Assembly (NCBI RefSeq): GCF_052324685.1
Contig: NC_135212.1
Coordinates: 2,071,001 to 2,135,000, forward strand
Direction: 5' to 3'
DNA: 64,000 nucleotides
Source: Brachyhypopomus gauderio
Lineage: Eukaryota > Chordata > Actinopteri > Gymnotiformes > Hypopomidae
The notes under the pieces were generated by a model, which was given only the letters and a program-made list of their open reading frames with translations, had not been told where the DNA came from and did not search any database. Below are positions 36,447 to 48,480 of this stretch, in pieces (the first letter of the stretch is position 1; every line of letters starts with the position of its first letter). Made by a program: the position numbers and the translations under genes.

Positions 36447-39400
36447 ATGAAGAGGTTCATAATTGGAATCGGGGGGTAAGTGTATTTTATGTTATGAAGA
36501 TTTGCTCCTCATTGTACCTGATCCATCTTAGATGTTCCTCAGGGTTGACTGTTGGTTTTGTTGTAGGGTGACCAATGGGGGCAAGAGCACGCTGAGCAGA
36601 AATCTCCATAAAGTTCTCCCCAACAGTTGTATTATTTCTCAAGATTCATTCTTCAAAGTAATCACCTTTTATCACCTTATTGATATTAGAAACTAAGTTA
36701 CTGGATGTCTCGCTGTTATTACTGCGAATCCTAAAAAACTCTCAACATTTTGACCAACTCTGTGCTCCATCCCAGGACGACTCCATGGTCCCAACCGACA
36801 GTCGTGGATTTAAGCAATACGACAGTAAGAACTTGTGTTTTGGCAACCTGAATTATGAGTAAGACATAAAAGTCCTTCTTAAAATCGCCCACCGAATGCA
36901 ATGTCTTAATTATGCTGTATGTTTACAGGTATACAGCCAAATGTTTTTGTTATTGGAATATTAAAGGGATACTTCAGCACAAGATTAAGTTTGCACTTTT
37001 CCACATACTCTAAACTAAATGTGGTTAATCAGCAAAGGTATGTTTGGTAACTCATCTGTCCTTTACTAGTTTGGCACTAGAACTCTGAGGCTGACTTAGC
37101 TAGCTAGCATTGTAATTCATTACATCTTTTCCATAAATCCATGCGCAAATCTTTACAAATTTACTGAATCTTGTTCCTAAAGAATTTCATGCAGGACTGC
37201 TTGTGTATTTTGAGATGCTGTAACACTGTAGTATAAATATAAGCACAATTCTGAACAAAACATATCTGAACACTAATGTGTTCAGAGTGCTATCTTGTGT
37301 GGCCAGACTATCTTTCTCTCAGCTCTTTCTGTGGTATCTGCAGTATGATAAGAGGTGGCGTCATGAATTCACAACATAGACGTATGGTAGACCACTGATA
37401 AGCTAAGTGAGTGTGATGTAGTCAAACCGCCCGAATGTCAGGTTGTCAGGTGGTAAGGAGTTCAACCTCAGACTTGTGGGCAAAATGTTCAGTTTCAGTT
37501 GGACCTCGATCATCAGACGTTCTGTCAGTTACCAAACATGCTGTGGCTGATGCACTACATTTGAGGTGAGGGAGAAAACGGCGTTTTTAGTGAACTGGTT
37601 TTCTGAATGACGGGTGTTGTTCACATTACAGCTCTGGATGCCCTGCAAATGGACAGGATGATGAGTGAAATCAGTTCTTGGCAGCAAGACCCTCAGAACT
37701 TCATGCTCTCCAAAGCCAAGAGCTTCATATCAGAAGGGACGAGAGTATTTTCTCTTATAGTGGAAGGTTTTCTCATCTTTAATTATAGGTAATTCACCCG
37801 GTCCCTCTGGTTCTCAACTTGTGGGTCTCAGTAGCAATTCAAAACATGGGCTTTGAAAAAAACTGCTTCAGTAGAACGCTACAGATGTGGGCTGGAGATG
37901 TGAGCTGGTATTTCCTGCGTCATAAGGGCCTCACTACCGTGATGTTCATCTTCAGCTCTAAGGGTTCACCTGCACTAGTGTAAATAGGAAGTTACCCATG
38001 ACCACCATTCTTCAATTAATGAGCCTATCAAACTACAGTGATCGGTTAATTCATGTCAATATGTTCTATTTCCAGTCCCTTGAACACGTTATTCGACAAG
38101 AGATACTTCCTGCAAATACCCTACGAGGCGTGTAAGCTGCGTAGAAGGTGAGGTTAACGTGAAGGTGGGGGGAAGGTGGGGGGGGGGGTGAGGAGAAGGT
38201 TGGGGGTAGATGGGGTAAAGGTGAGGGGTAGGTGAAGGTGAGGAAGGTGAAGGTGGGGGTAGATAAGGAGAAGGTGAAGGTGAGGAAGGTGAAGGTGGGG
38301 GGTAGATAAGGGGTAGGTGAAGGTGGGGGGTAGATAAGGAGAAGGTGAAGGTGAGGAAGGTGAAGGTGGGGGGTAGATAAGGAGAAGGTGAAGGTGGGGT
38401 AGGTGAAGGTGGGGGGTAGATAAGGAGAAGGTGAAGGTGAGGAAGGTGAAGGTGGGGGGTAGATAAGGAGAAGGTGAAGGTGGGGTAGGTGAAGGTGGGG
38501 GGTAGATAAGGAGAAGGTGAAGGTGAGGAAGGTGAAGGTGGGGGGTAGATAAGGGGTAGGTGAAGGTGGGGTAGGTGAAGGTGGGGGGTAGATAAGGGGT
38601 AGGTGAAGGTGGGGTAGGTGAAGGTGGGGGGTAGATAAGGGGTAGGTGAAGGTGGGGTAGGTGAAGGTGGGGGGTAGATAAGGAGAAGGTGAAGGTGAGG
38701 AAGGTGAAGGTGGGGGGTAGATAAGGAGAAGGTGAAGGTGAGGAAGGTGAAGGTGGGGGGTAGATGAGGAGAAGGTGAAGGTGGGGGGTAGATAAGGGGT
38801 AGGTGAAGGTGGGGTAGGTGAAGGTGGGGTAGGTGAAGGTGGGGGGTGAATAAGGGGTAGGTGAAGGTGAGGAAGGTGAAGGTGGGGGGTAGATAAGGAG
38901 AAGGTGAAGGTGAGGAAGGTGAAGGTGGGGGGTAGATAAGGAGAAGGTGAAGGTGAGGAAGGTGAAGGTGGGGGGTAGATAAGGAGAAGGTGAAGGTGAG
39001 GAAGGTGAAGGTGGGGGGTAGATGAGGAGAAGGTGAAGGTGGGGGGTAGATAAGGGGTAGGTGAAGGTGGGGTAGGTGAAGGTGGGGTAGGTGAAGGTGG
39101 GGGGTAAATAAGGGGTAGGTGAAGGTGGGGTAGGTGAAGGTGGGGGGTAAATAAGGGGTAGGTGAAGGTGGGGTAGGTGAAGGTGGGGGGTAGATAAGGG
39201 GTAGGTGAAGGTGAGGAAGGTGAAGGTGGGGGGTAGATAAGGGGTAGGTGAAGGTGAGGAAGGTGAAGGTGGGGGGAAGGTGAAGGTGCTGCAATGGTTC
39301 TGACCTCATATTGTTATGGGAAGCTATTGATCACTTGTCGTTCAATTAACAGCTCAAGGGTGTATGTGCCTCCGGACCCCATCGGTTACTTCGACGGGCA

Positions 39401-39775
39401 TGTTTGGCCCATGTATCTTAAAAATAGAAGAGAGATGGAGGACACAGTGCGAGACATTGGTCAGTATCACAGCACCTTGTGTTTCTGTCCTTTTAAGGAC
39501 GGATCTACAGTGAAGATGGATGATATTCTAGATCAGTGGTCACAAGGGCCTCACTAGCTAGTAATGTGAAGGTCATTGTAGAGGTTTTGTAAATCTGATG
39601 CAACCTTGAAATTGAAATAAATGGAAACATGAATACCAATTCAAAATGCAAAACTGTTCTCCAATGCATTTTTGCTCTTTATTCAGTGTTCTTAGATGGG
39701 ACTCAGAAGAAAGAGGTGTTGCTCACCAGTGTTTATAAAGACATCCAGCAGATTCTTCAAACTATTCAGAAATGA
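36447..39775 (+). CDS. nmrk1: Nicotinamide riboside kinase 1-like
   Basis: Seven exons (36447-36475, 36567-36657, 36776-36824, 37632-37788, 38076-38147, 39353-39459, 39687-39775) join in phase to 197 aa, close to the length of human NMRK1. The protein phosphorylates nicotinamide riboside to NMN in the cytosolic NAD+ salvage pathway. The N-terminus MKRFIIGIGGVTNGGKST holds the P-loop (GGVTNGGKS). CIISQDSFFK and GFKQYD are substrate-side motifs; the usual DDFFK reads DSFFK here. LIVEGFLIFNY is the Walker B-like strand. YFLQIPYEACKLRR is the lid, and PDPIGYFDGHVWPMYLK is the family signature near the C-terminus. The C-terminal half is nearer to NMRK1 (VYVPPDPIGYFDGHVWPMYL) than to NMRK2. Intron 5 is filled by a G-rich minisatellite. 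The D-to-S change in DDFFK deserves checking, as the first Asp is kept (QDSFFK). Confidence 0.93.
38148..39292 (+). repeat. G-rich minisatellite filling nmrk1 intron 5
   Basis: Tandem, irregular units are built from GGTGAAGGTG, GGTGAGGAA, GGTGGGGTA and GGGGGGTAGATAAGGA. Super-units of roughly 50-110 bases recur about 15-20 times. The array starts exactly at the exon 5 splice donor (GAAG|GTGAGG), and AAGGTGAGG recurs at least a dozen times inside. The RNA-like strand is G-rich with many runs of four to six G, so G-quadruplex or R-loop formation is plausible. A 406-codon open frame on the opposite strand (38089-39309) is a repeat artefact. Confidence 0.95.
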
Positions 39776-41820
39776 GGAGTTCTTACGTGAGTCGTTATCT
39801 TGATTCTCTTTAGCCTCTTTCTTGAGTAATTTAATCCAATTTATTCATCTTCTGCCTTTTTAGAAGTGATTTGTAAATAACTAGCTTTGTTCCTGTCATC
39901 AATGTATTTTATGTTTTATAATAAGTCTTGTGGTTTTTTGAGGGCCAGTTTTGTGTAAAAAAAAATATATATTAGTGTTTTTTTTTTCTTCTCAGTCAGT
40001 ATTCATTTCTGTTTGTTTCTATTGCTTCCTTGCCACAGTATTCCACTGCGTAACTTTGATGTATTAATGCCAAGCCACCTAGAGTAAATATGAATGGTAC
40101 TGAGGTAAACATGAGTTGTTCAGATGTATGTGCGACAGTTCTATAAAAGTCAGTGCTGCTTCCCTTTCCTGTTATACCTACTCAAAATCAGATCTTCAAC
40201 AGTGAAACCTCAAAGATTACATGCAATTATGAGTGTGCAAAATAACCATTGATGCCTAAATGAAATACAAATGCTTGCTGATATGAATGTCATCTTATAG
40301 TTTGACCTCTTAACATTGTTTATATCAGCTTTACGAAATAAACTCTCACTTGTTTAACTAACCGAGCATATTTTCATATGACCTTTCAAATGGATATCTG
40401 ATAACAAGATCTGCTATCTCGCTGCAACTCAAATCTGATAATTCCCCAGATACTAGGCAGCTTGCATACATTAATGACTGTAAAGCTTGTGTACCTGTTA
40501 TGTCGTATTTACTGTATTAAAGTTACAGTATGTGGTAGGACTGATTATCACTTCTGAGCATCATCAAGGGTGTCGATGATACAAAGACCTCGATTCCCTC
40601 AACATGCTGTTTGTTCTTCTAACATCTTCACTGGTTCATCAGCAGCTGATGCTGTTTTGACCCTTTTTCACATTGTTGACTTGATTGTTCAGCGTATGTT
40701 GTCAGGCTCTGTTCTCTTTGCAGCTCATGAATGCCCATGTTGGTTTGGGCCAACTATGGTAAAATACAAGTAAAACCACATATATATGCTGCATATATTT
40801 GTGGTACTATTGTGGTACCCAAACCATCAGTTTAAAAAAAGGCTGTTTACTCAGTGGTGCTTTGTACTCTGGTTGTTATTTCATAACCACTAAATCTACA
40901 GACCTTCCCACAAATATTGGGTTTGGGACATTATTGGCCTATTTTGACACCATGTGCAGTATGTGTTAACTGGGTCATATGAATAAGGTATATGAACTTG
41001 CAATATTGGGGAACTAGTGAATGCTGCATGGTGCCTGCGAGCATTTCAAAAGATGATTAAAGCACATAAAGATATTTGTGTTCATGCACTGCAACACTTA
41101 TTATACTTGCAGATGTACAGTGTGGTCATCACTGCCTAGAGAGAAAACGTGTTAAGTCCTGCAGCATAGGAACCACATTACTTCTTCTCAAGAGTTCTGC
41201 TGAGCATTTAGCAAAACAGCAACAACACAAATAATTAGAAGTGGCCGAGCAGGCCAGAAATTAAGGTACTTGTAATGAAGGGGAGCTAAGAGGCAGACAC
41301 AAGTGGTGAGGGGATCTGGATTTATTAGCTGGGGTGCTAAGACGCACGACCAGTAGCCCCCTCCAGCTACATACCTACACGGAGGGCATATTTCCTTGGT
41401 ATATATGCCAGGAAACTGACATGAACACGCACCGGAACTACATATACTAAACAATACAACTGATGACTTAAACCAACAGAATATAACTAACCCAGAGAGA
41501 TGTACAAATAACAACCTTACAGATATTACGAAAATTTAATTGGGGAACACGGAGAGGCAAAAAAAAACATAAAAGATAAATAGCCTAAAGGAACACAAAC
41601 CTATACTAAGACACTACATAGCAGCGTAGATAAACGATCATCATCATCAAAACAAATGAACAACCATATTGACCTACAAAGAGATCAGAAACATGGAATA
41701 TATACTCCAAACAAATCAAATCACTAATGAAACACCTGAAAGAAAATCAAGAGAGCCATGACAAATATGACATGACATTTTTTTTTTTATTTACAAAAGC
41801 CCTAAACAAATCATGTCAGA
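39776..41820. other. Intergenic DNA between nmrk1 and the first CD7-like gene
   Basis: AT-rich sequence. AATAAA at 40337-40342 is a candidate nmrk1 polyadenylation signal, with other AT-rich possibilities nearer the stop. No coding exon was supported. The stretch 41200-41420 looks like an old interspersed repeat, but I could not classify it. Confidence 0.5.
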
Positions 41821-41907
41821 AGCGTGGGGGAAGGGGCAGGCCTTTCATTTCCTGCTCATCAAGCCGACGTACGTGCCTGGAGCTGCAGTTGTGCAGATGC
41901 GGCCGAG

Positions 41908-44123
41908 ATGCGAGCGCTGCGTGCGAGCCTGTGCATCACTGCGGCCCTCCTGGGCGCCTGCAGAGCCTCGGCGTGGACGGGTGAGAACCGCCTCCTTCGT
42001 TAGCGACTCCTTTCTTAGCAGCTCTGCTTCACACAACAGTCGCTTTTCGTCAAAAGGAAAAAAGAGACGTGTGTTCAGATTTTACATTTACACATTCAGC
42101 CCTGAAGTCGGTTTCCTTTAGAGCTTGAGAGTTTGGATAATGCGACCTAAGTGTATATGCCTGCAAAACATATTCTTGTTACTAACTTCTGGTTCTTTGC
42201 ATCAAAAATATTTGAACCCATTTTCAGCTGTGCAGAAAACTCAGCTTAGTTAATTAATTTTAAAAAATCGTAGAATACCTTTAAACCTTTTAATTAATTT
42301 ATTGAGGAAGATTAAATTAGTTCTTGCATAATGAAATGCTTTACTCATTCTAGAATCATCTTTACTCTTAACTATGGCATATACTAAGACTGAAACTCTG
42401 TAAAGTTGACAGAGGAGGAGTCTCAAAAATGCAACTGATACCTATACATATAAACATCATAAATATGAATGTGTTGTCTATGCACTGTAGTAAGGATTAT
42501 AAATGGTTAATATATGCAATTATACCCATACAGGAGAGGGGTTTAGAATTTTGTACTGTCACTTTGACCTGTTTATATATTTAGAAAGTCCTTCCAACCT
42601 TGAGACAAACATTCAGTTTATTTATTTATTCTGTCTTAGATTAAAGCTACTGATCAGGTAAAGCAAGAGAATGTGGTCTTATATCTGTGGCTATTCGAGT
42701 AGGTGTATTTTTCTGTATGTGTTAAGCCACAATTAAGTCAATTGAGTAACATGCAGCCCACTAATGATGCTCATGTGTGCCAGGTCATTGGCCACCTGCA
42801 TGTATTGGTTAGTCATGTCAGTCATGTCAGTAATTGAGAGAGACAGTGTGGGGCACACGATGGTCAGTAGGCGGACAAGTTTCAATCATTTGAAGGCTAA
42901 ATCATCAGCAAGTGTAATCAAGCGTTCCAGATGAAGTGTAGCGCACCTCTGTCTCAGTTCTTCTATCGTTTCATAGATGACAGTGTTTGTCCTCAAAATG
43001 TTGACCATTTGATCTTCCTTTAACTTTAACTAATCTGAGTTGTTTATTGCCAACCTCGGCGGTAGCAGAATAGCAGTAAAAAATGTTTTGAACATTGCCA
43101 TGTATTTACACAGACTCTTCAGTGGACAGTGATCGTGTTATAAAGCCAGAAGGAGAGACTCTGACCATGGAATGCATTTGGAAGGAGAAACCGAGGGGTT
43201 TATATGTCTACGTCAGACGTCCAAAGAAACTTGAAGTGTTATACTATCATTTCAGTAATCAGAAGTTAACTGAAAATAAAGAGTACACAGGAAGACTGAA
43301 CATCAGTAATAACGTGAACAAAATCACCATAGCACTCACAGACCTGCAAATGAAGGATTCTGGTCTGTACTCATGTGTATTCAACAGAATGGATGAAAAT
43401 ATACAACTCGTGGAAGAGGTCGGAGGTCATGTTTTCCTCTTCGTGAGAGGTGAGTACCCCCCCCTTCCCCGATTGTGGCCTGATAGTATTCCCGTGTCAG
43501 TACGGACTCAGCCGTATATCATACCCTGCTTCTCTCAATGTAAATGACACACTGTCTAAAAATCATTGTGATAAAAACACAAACGATAGGTTTGAAGGCC
43601 TGCAAGTTCTGGATTAGTAGTGTGACGTAAGTGGTTTTCTGCAGAGAGTTCTGCAGAGAGATGTCCAGTGAGTGAATCTGCAGCTGTCCCCGAGTCACTG
43701 GTGCTGCTGTTAGTAGTGACGGCGTGTGCAGTCCTGCTGCTGTGTGCCGTGGCCGTGGTGGTGTGGATGGGGCCCAAGGTGAGCACAGCGCGAGTGAACT
43801 GTTGTGTTTTGGAGCTAAATGTGCATTTGCATATGGGGATGTTGAGTGTGTGAGAGAGCTTCTGCTTACATCTCGAGTTCACATGCTAGGTTCACACATC
43901 GATTGCACAAATGTGCATTTCCCGACAAGCAACCCACTTTGTGCTTTCCACTAGCGTGTGGTTTTGACTTTAAAATCTAGAATCTCTGACTCATGTGAAA
44001 TGTGACATTTGCTTTTGTGTTTAGGTGAAGGCCCTGTGTCTGAGTGGGGGAGAAAATGTGTCCAGGACAAATAACTCTGTCTATGAAGATATGCGTGTCC
44101 ACCGTGTGCAGCTAAAGGACTGA
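41908..44123 (+). CDS. CD7-like single-Ig transmembrane receptor, copy 1
   Basis: Four exons (41908-41980, 43114-43449, 43645-43778, 44025-44123), joining at phases 1, 1 and 0, encode 213 aa. MRALRASLCITAALLGACR is the signal peptide. Exon 2 is one V-type Ig domain with the disulphide cysteines in TMECIW and GLYSC and the DSGLYSC motif. Exon 3 holds a short stalk and a membrane helix (LVLLLVVTACAVLLLCAVAVVVW). Exon 4 is a short cytoplasmic tail with VKALC and NNSVYEDMRVHR. Human CD7 has the same order and a tail with IKKLC...VVYEDMSHSR; its YEDM is a YxxM docking site for PI3-kinase. A T/NK-cell costimulatory receptor role is inferred by homology. Exon 3 has two candidate acceptors (before 43645 or 43657), giving a 4-residue difference. 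A paralogue lies 8 kb downstream. Confidence 0.85.
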
Positions 44124-45716
44124 GCTCGCCTGGAGATTTTAAAGTAAAAGGTGGAACTTCTAGGAGAATGCTCAAAACAACCTCCCTGAAACGCATTTGG
44201 CAACGTCTGATAAAAAAGAGACTTCTTAAGGTCATGAAGCACTTAGTCAGAAGTAAATTTTTTTCTTCTCTTCTTCTTTTTTCTCTCTCATCTTTACTGT
44301 CTTTCTCTCTTCGTCAGAAAAGATCTGACATTGACACCACTGTGAGTCAAGTTTCAGCAGTAAAAACACAGCCCTGTTTACTATAAAATTATAAGAACCA
44401 CAAGGGACCCCTCTGAAAAAGCCAGCATGCAATACTATATGTCATATAGAATGTTGAATAGAAATCTGGATCATCTGGTGGTCTCTTGTACTTTTAGAGA
44501 TTTTTCTCAGTCAGAAAGTGATCATATTTATTTACTTTAATTAAATGTTTTTAAGGTTAATTGTAGCATTTTACTACTACAAATTGTACTATATTTACTA
44601 TGGATATATCATAAAAAAGAGTAGCAATGCTCACTTTCTTCCTACCACAGCTGTATAATGTTTCAAAACTAAATTGCATCACACTGTATTTCCAGTGCAG
44701 GTGGTTCTGTTGGGTCTCGTATGGCGTCCTGTTAAATGTTTAATGATGAAACCCAGACAAAGAAAAGGGGCCTCAGCCAAATATTGTATCTATAGTGATA
44801 ATATCCACAAATATTTTATCTGCATTCTACAAAAATGCAAATTATGGAAAAAAAAGATCAAAAGTGTCAATAGGTCAAGTGTCGGGGGCTTAGCATGTGC
44901 AGAAAACGCAGGTCTCCTGAAACATGAATGTAGTGACATTCAAAGTGCTCAAATACAAACCACGTGACATTTATACAATAATCAGCGATATGCTGGTTGA
45001 AACACACAACCTACAGTATGTACACAAGGACAAACGGCCCTCAGGCTGTGAACCCAGTAATGGGTAACAATCACCCGTGGAGCAGGGACACAACATAACA
45101 CAAACACTGTCGCTGTTGAAGGCGACGGCTAGCAGGGCCCTCCATATCGTGACATCCTTCATTGTAAATATCTAAACATTTCTATGTACATGTATAATGT
45201 TTTAACATAGGCCTACATTGTTTTGTAGAAATAAATATATACCTTTCACTATATGATGCGTAATGTATATGTAGAAAGTTTGTTACTGTAGTAAGTGTAA
45301 CAAGTATACTGTGCCTCAACACAAAATGCTATTTTGCAGTGTTACATTTAGAAGAAAATCACTGTTGTGACTAGACCGACTCAAAGACATCTTGACAGCA
45401 GTATAAACCCAGAGTCACTGGTACAGTCAAACAGTGCAAAACATGTCACCCAAATAGCAGCAGCTTCAGAATAATTTACCTCTGGCTTTTTCATACTGTT
45501 GAGTCATATCTTACACACATGTTGATGTCCCAGTGAAATGTCACCTCTCAACATAAACCACACTGGAGTTTCTGACGGAGAATCGTGTTCTTAGGTGAAA
45601 GAAAACAATGCGCCCCACTATCATAAAAAATACATGTCCCTTGCTTTACTTAGTGTATATTTACACAAATAAGAGCCGTCATTCTCCACCAGACAGACAT
45701 TTCTTGTTTTTGAAAT

Positions 45717-45718
<2 letters not shown>

Positions 45719-45758
<40 letters not shown>
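45719..45758. repeat. (AC)n microsatellite
   Basis: About 40 bases of uninterrupted AC repeats. Confidence 0.97.
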
Positions 45759-45760
<2 letters not shown>

Positions 45761-46504
45761 TACCATCACCACATATAAGAATGCTTTGACATCTAAAGAC
45801 GTCTCTAAGCCAGGGGTTATCAGGAAAACAGAGTGATCAAAACACTAACCGGACTACATACAATAACTTTAAAGGCTCATTAAAACATAACCAGTGCAAT
45901 AATATTTTAAACAGAGTGCAATAATTATGTGCAATACCTCTTTGGCTTGTATATTCTATTGTTTATTATTATTTATTATTATTAGTACTAGTTTTTTAAT
46001 CTCTTTAATCTGTATATATCCACTCTTTTTTCTCCTATTGTAATGATGCTATCAACCAATCAATCAATCAATCAATCAACAACCTGTACCCACATTTTCT
46101 CATTGTCATTAAGTCACGACCCACTTTTATACAATACAAATGTTATAACCAACTAAACAATTGGTTGTTACCAGGTAAACAAGATGGTTTGCATGCAGAG
46201 GTCCAGACAAAAATGACTCAAGATGACGGTGGGTCCTAAAATAAAAAAAAATCAGACGCCACTTCTAGGCGCCTTAATAATATACAAACTAATCAGGTCA
46301 CCTGTTATTTAGGATCTCTGCCGTCCAACGTGCCTGGTGTCTTTCTCTTCCTTGTAACTGCAGTAAAGTTGGTTTCACATTTGCTTATACACATATTCAG
46401 AATTAGACGTGTTGTTTTAAATGTATTACTGTCACCGTCTACAAATAACCGTCTACAAACGAAAGTGGCAATAATAAAGGGCCCGGAGCACTGTGCACTC
46501 GTTT

Positions 46505-46860
46505 TTCTGCAAATGTTTCAATACTTTTTCAATTATCCTTCATAAAACCATAAAACAAGTTGTTACATATTAAATGCATCCTAAACAACAACCTACAACT
46601 CTTGAATGGGTACCTCTTTGTGGTGGTCAATTGTTTGGTTAAACATTGCAATAGCTGTTAAACAGTCCATCATAAGACCATAAAACAGGGTGTAAGATAT
46701 TAAGATATGGGTATTTAAAACTCGGATATGAGTATTTATACCTTGCACCAATTTGTGCTGGTCAGTTTTTGTCAAATATTTCAATATCTTTTAAAATGCC
46801 CATCATAAGAACATGAAACAAGTTATATTTCTTTAAGTGCATCCTAATCAATATCCTTGT
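46505..46860. repeat. Threefold degenerate tandem repeat, about 130-140 bp
   Basis: Three imperfect copies each carry TTTCAATA.CTTTT, a CATCATAAGACCATAAAACA-like core, then TGCATCCTAA and a GTGGTGGTCA/GTGCTGGTCA tail. They lie near 46515, 46645 and 46775. The copies are well diverged, so the array is old. Confidence 0.6.
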
Positions 46861-47506
46861 TTTGTGGACTTATGATGGACTGTATTTTAGTTGCAGTCTG
46901 GAGTCCTGGCATGGCTGTGACTTTATGTCTTTTTTTCAAGATAAAAGAAGAGGGGTGTCTCAAGAAAGCCCCTACGCTAAGGCCGCTGTGTCCATTTCTA
47001 ATTAAGTGTGAAGTCATATTGGTGTTCTTCCATAAACACGTGTTACACCACATCTTCAGCTCACTCACCAAAAACATTTAGAAAGACAGTAATATGTGCA
47101 GTAACAAATATTAGGAATTAGAACTGTCAGTGATTTATAAAAGCTGTTTAAAAAATACAGGATGCTAACTTTAGATTAGGAACGCTAAGTTTTTAGATTA
47201 TTTTTCTGTGTCACAACAGTGGATCATTACATCGCCATGGCAACGTGTGCTGCATGCTTACCATGTTCTGTGGTAATGGTCTTACATGTGCTATGTTTAG
47301 CGCTACGTGCACAAATGAGATTCAGACACTTACACTAAGAAGAGGTTGCAGAATGTTCTGGCCAAAATTGACCTGTCTACTCTGTTAGAGTGGCTTCTAA
47401 TGGAAAGTAATGAAATTTCAGCCTTCAAACCAAACCATCCGAAAGGTGATGCATTATTGATGCAAAAGCTAGCATTAATTATTAACAATATGTTTATTAA
47501 CTATAT

Positions 47507-47683
47507 GAGTGGTTCCCAAAGTGGGGGTCGCACCCCCTAGGTGGGGCGCGGAGCTATTGCAGGGGGGGGCGCGGAGCTTGGAAGTAAAACGTGTGTCAAT
47601 ATGGGGGGGGGGGTGTGGGGGGGGCGCAAAAATATTCTCATCTACGAAAGGGGGGCACGGCAGAAAAAGTTTGGGAACCACTG
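47507..47683. mobile_element. hAT-type MITE with 8-bp target duplication
   Basis: The left end GAGTGGTTCCCAAA and the right end TTTGGGAACCACTG form terminal inverted repeats of the hAT CAGTGGTTCCCAA type; the first base is changed from C to G. AACTATAT flanks both sides (47499-47506 and 47684-47691) as an 8-bp target site duplication, as expected for hAT. The interior is very G-rich (GTGGGGCGCGGAG, then runs of G) and has no coding capacity. Confidence 0.88.
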
Positions 47684-47691
47684 AACTATAT

Positions 47692-48348
47692 GATGTAGAT
47701 AAATCTGTGCATTATCATAGGTTGAAATGTTTAGCCAGCAATAAGAACTGCATTTTGCCTCATGTATATTTTACTAAGTTATGGTTTATTTGTTCAAAAC
47801 AACATGCTGGATCCACTGGTCTCTTTTATTTGACCTGCACGCACTACATGTTCTACCTCTCCCACCTCCTCTGGGGGCTGATGGAAAAGGCTGCGTGTCA
47901 CGTCTCAGTTGGCACGCAGTCAAACACAAGTTAGTGTGGACACACACACCCCCGCACTAAGCTGCAGAGCACAACACACCCCCAGACATGTCTTCCGCTC
48001 CTTTTCACACATACCTGACATCGATTTTACCTCCAGAACACTTAAACCTGCAGTTACAAGAATCCAGTTGCGTGTGATGTATTTCCTTTTCAACTTTGCC
48101 CATCTTTCTTTTAGAAGAAACAGTCAATGTTTTCGTGTGACAGCTTTGATGGTCTGCTGTTTTTATGCTAACACAGGAAGACCACGCGTGCGTGGGTCTT
48201 CATCTTCATTCTGGAGGAGTTCTGACAAAAAGAAATCTGAAAGAATCGGCTTTTGGTTGTGTATATTGAAACCAGCACACATACTTCCTTCCTTCTGTTT
48301 GATTAGAAGGAACATTTACCTGACGAATTTTAATGTTGCATTGTGTTC
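47692..48348. other. Intergenic DNA, no gene seen
   Basis: Open frames of 140-156 codons overlap here but have no splice context or recognisable domain. Sequence complexity is ordinary. Confidence 0.5.
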
Positions 48349-48480
48349 CAGGTTTGAAAAGTGCTGGAATTTTGGCTAACGTACTTTAAAATGCTTGGAA
48401 TTGTAATTGTATTTTGTTTAACAACAAATTGCTGTCTGACTGAAAAATTCGCTGGTAGCCTATTACGTTTACAAATACAG
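48349..48480 (+). repeat. Interspersed repeat flanking a second minisatellite (copy 2)
   Basis: AGGTTTGAAAAGTGCTGG, AAAATGCTTGGAATTGTAA, CTGTCTGACTGAA and ACAAATAC occur in the same order and spacing as at 3830-3970. The GT-rich minisatellite starts immediately after it. Copy 1 is followed by the 15-bp giant array instead. Confidence 0.6.

Larger units (their letters stand above)
44124..47506. other. 3' flank of CD7-like copy 1 and intergenic DNA
   Basis: The first part (44124-44800) is the 3' UTR and flank and aligns with 51159-51660 behind the second copy. Shared landmarks include CGCCTGGAGATTTT, CAACGTCTG, ATCTGGTGGTCTCTTGT and GATGAAACCCAGACAA. Further on there is a CA run (45719-45758), a CAAT run (46053-46082) and a threefold degenerate repeat (46505-46850). 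No other gene was found. Confidence 0.65.

Noticed and set aside
38089-39309. 406-codon - strand frame rich in PPPSPTPHL
   Set aside because: It is antisense to the intron 5 minisatellite of nmrk1 and runs through an exon; low-complexity artefact.
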